This document shows, in pieces, positions 7,110-7,110 of a DNA stretch of 7,110 nt. This stretch comes from an uncultured Clostridia bacterium (GTDB lineage: Bacteria > Bacillota > Clostridia > Lachnospirales > Lachnospiraceae), in the NCBI GenBank assembly GCA_947178015.1, contig CAMWWW010000116.1, forward strand, positions 1 to 7,110, written 5' to 3'. Under the pieces are notes generated by a model. The model was not told the DNA's origin, ran no database searches, and worked only from the letters and a program-made list of their open reading frames with translations. Both the position numbers and the translations under genes were made by a program. The stretch's first letter is position 1. Each line of letters opens with the position of its first letter.

Positions 7110-7110
7110 A

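Larger units (their letters stand above)
7045..7110. other. Foreign AT-rich sequence at the deacetylase breakpoint
   Basis: These 66 bases are clearly more AT-rich than the genes beside them and do not encode the expected deacetylase N-terminus in any minus-strand frame. They contain two near-identical direct repeats and, next to the window edge, GGACCCTTTCCGAAAAT (minus strand), which looks like the kind of sequence found at an insertion sequence end. No transposase is visible, so the identity stays open; an insertion sequence edge, a deletion scar or a contig join would all fit. Confidence 0.5.

Overview
The window looks like chromosomal DNA from a low-to-mid GC Gram-positive anaerobe of the class Clostridia, most likely a Lachnospiraceae relative. 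This rests on the purine-rich ribosome binding sites, the tight co-directional gene packing, and two long proteins resembling ones I remember as conserved uncharacterised Lachnospiraceae families (DUF5717 and DUF5716; recollection, not checked). No species can be named. All genes lie on the minus strand, so transcription runs from high to low coordinates.

Layout in transcription order. (1) 7110-7045 is AT-rich sequence unrelated to the following gene, with two near-identical direct repeats and possibly the last 20 codons of another ORF. (2) 7041-6640 is the C-terminal part of a NodB-type polysaccharide deacetylase. It keeps four of the five family motifs but has lost its start and the first catalytic motif, so it is a decapitated pseudogene. 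(3) 6620-6592 is a very good sigma-A promoter (TTGACT, 17 bp, TATAAT) with a small palindrome over its -35 box. (4) 6514-5207 is a cytosolic alkaline-phosphatase-superfamily phosphodiesterase/nucleotide pyrophosphatase with its metal site apparently intact. (5) 5174-1563 is a 1203-residue protein with beta-rich N-terminal domains followed by helical repeats. (6) 1504-440 is a 354-residue protein that I read as a minimal, divergent Hsp70: a shortened ASKHA nucleotide-binding fold joined to a segment resembling the substrate-binding beta domain of DnaK. (7) 405-1 is the N-terminal 135 residues of a helical, probably TPR-type, protein that runs off the window.

Genes 4 to 7 are separated by only 32, 58 and 34 bp, with no visible terminator, so they probably form one operon driven from the 6592-6620 promoter. 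The most interesting part is the last three genes. A giant scaffold-like repeat protein, an Hsp70-like protein and a TPR-like protein encoded in a row suggest an uncharacterised chaperone-like or assembly complex in the cytoplasm. That functional reading is inference; the domain resemblances come from motif reading only.

No tRNA, rRNA, CRISPR array, intact insertion sequence or riboswitch was seen. No intergenic stretch exceeds 80 bp.
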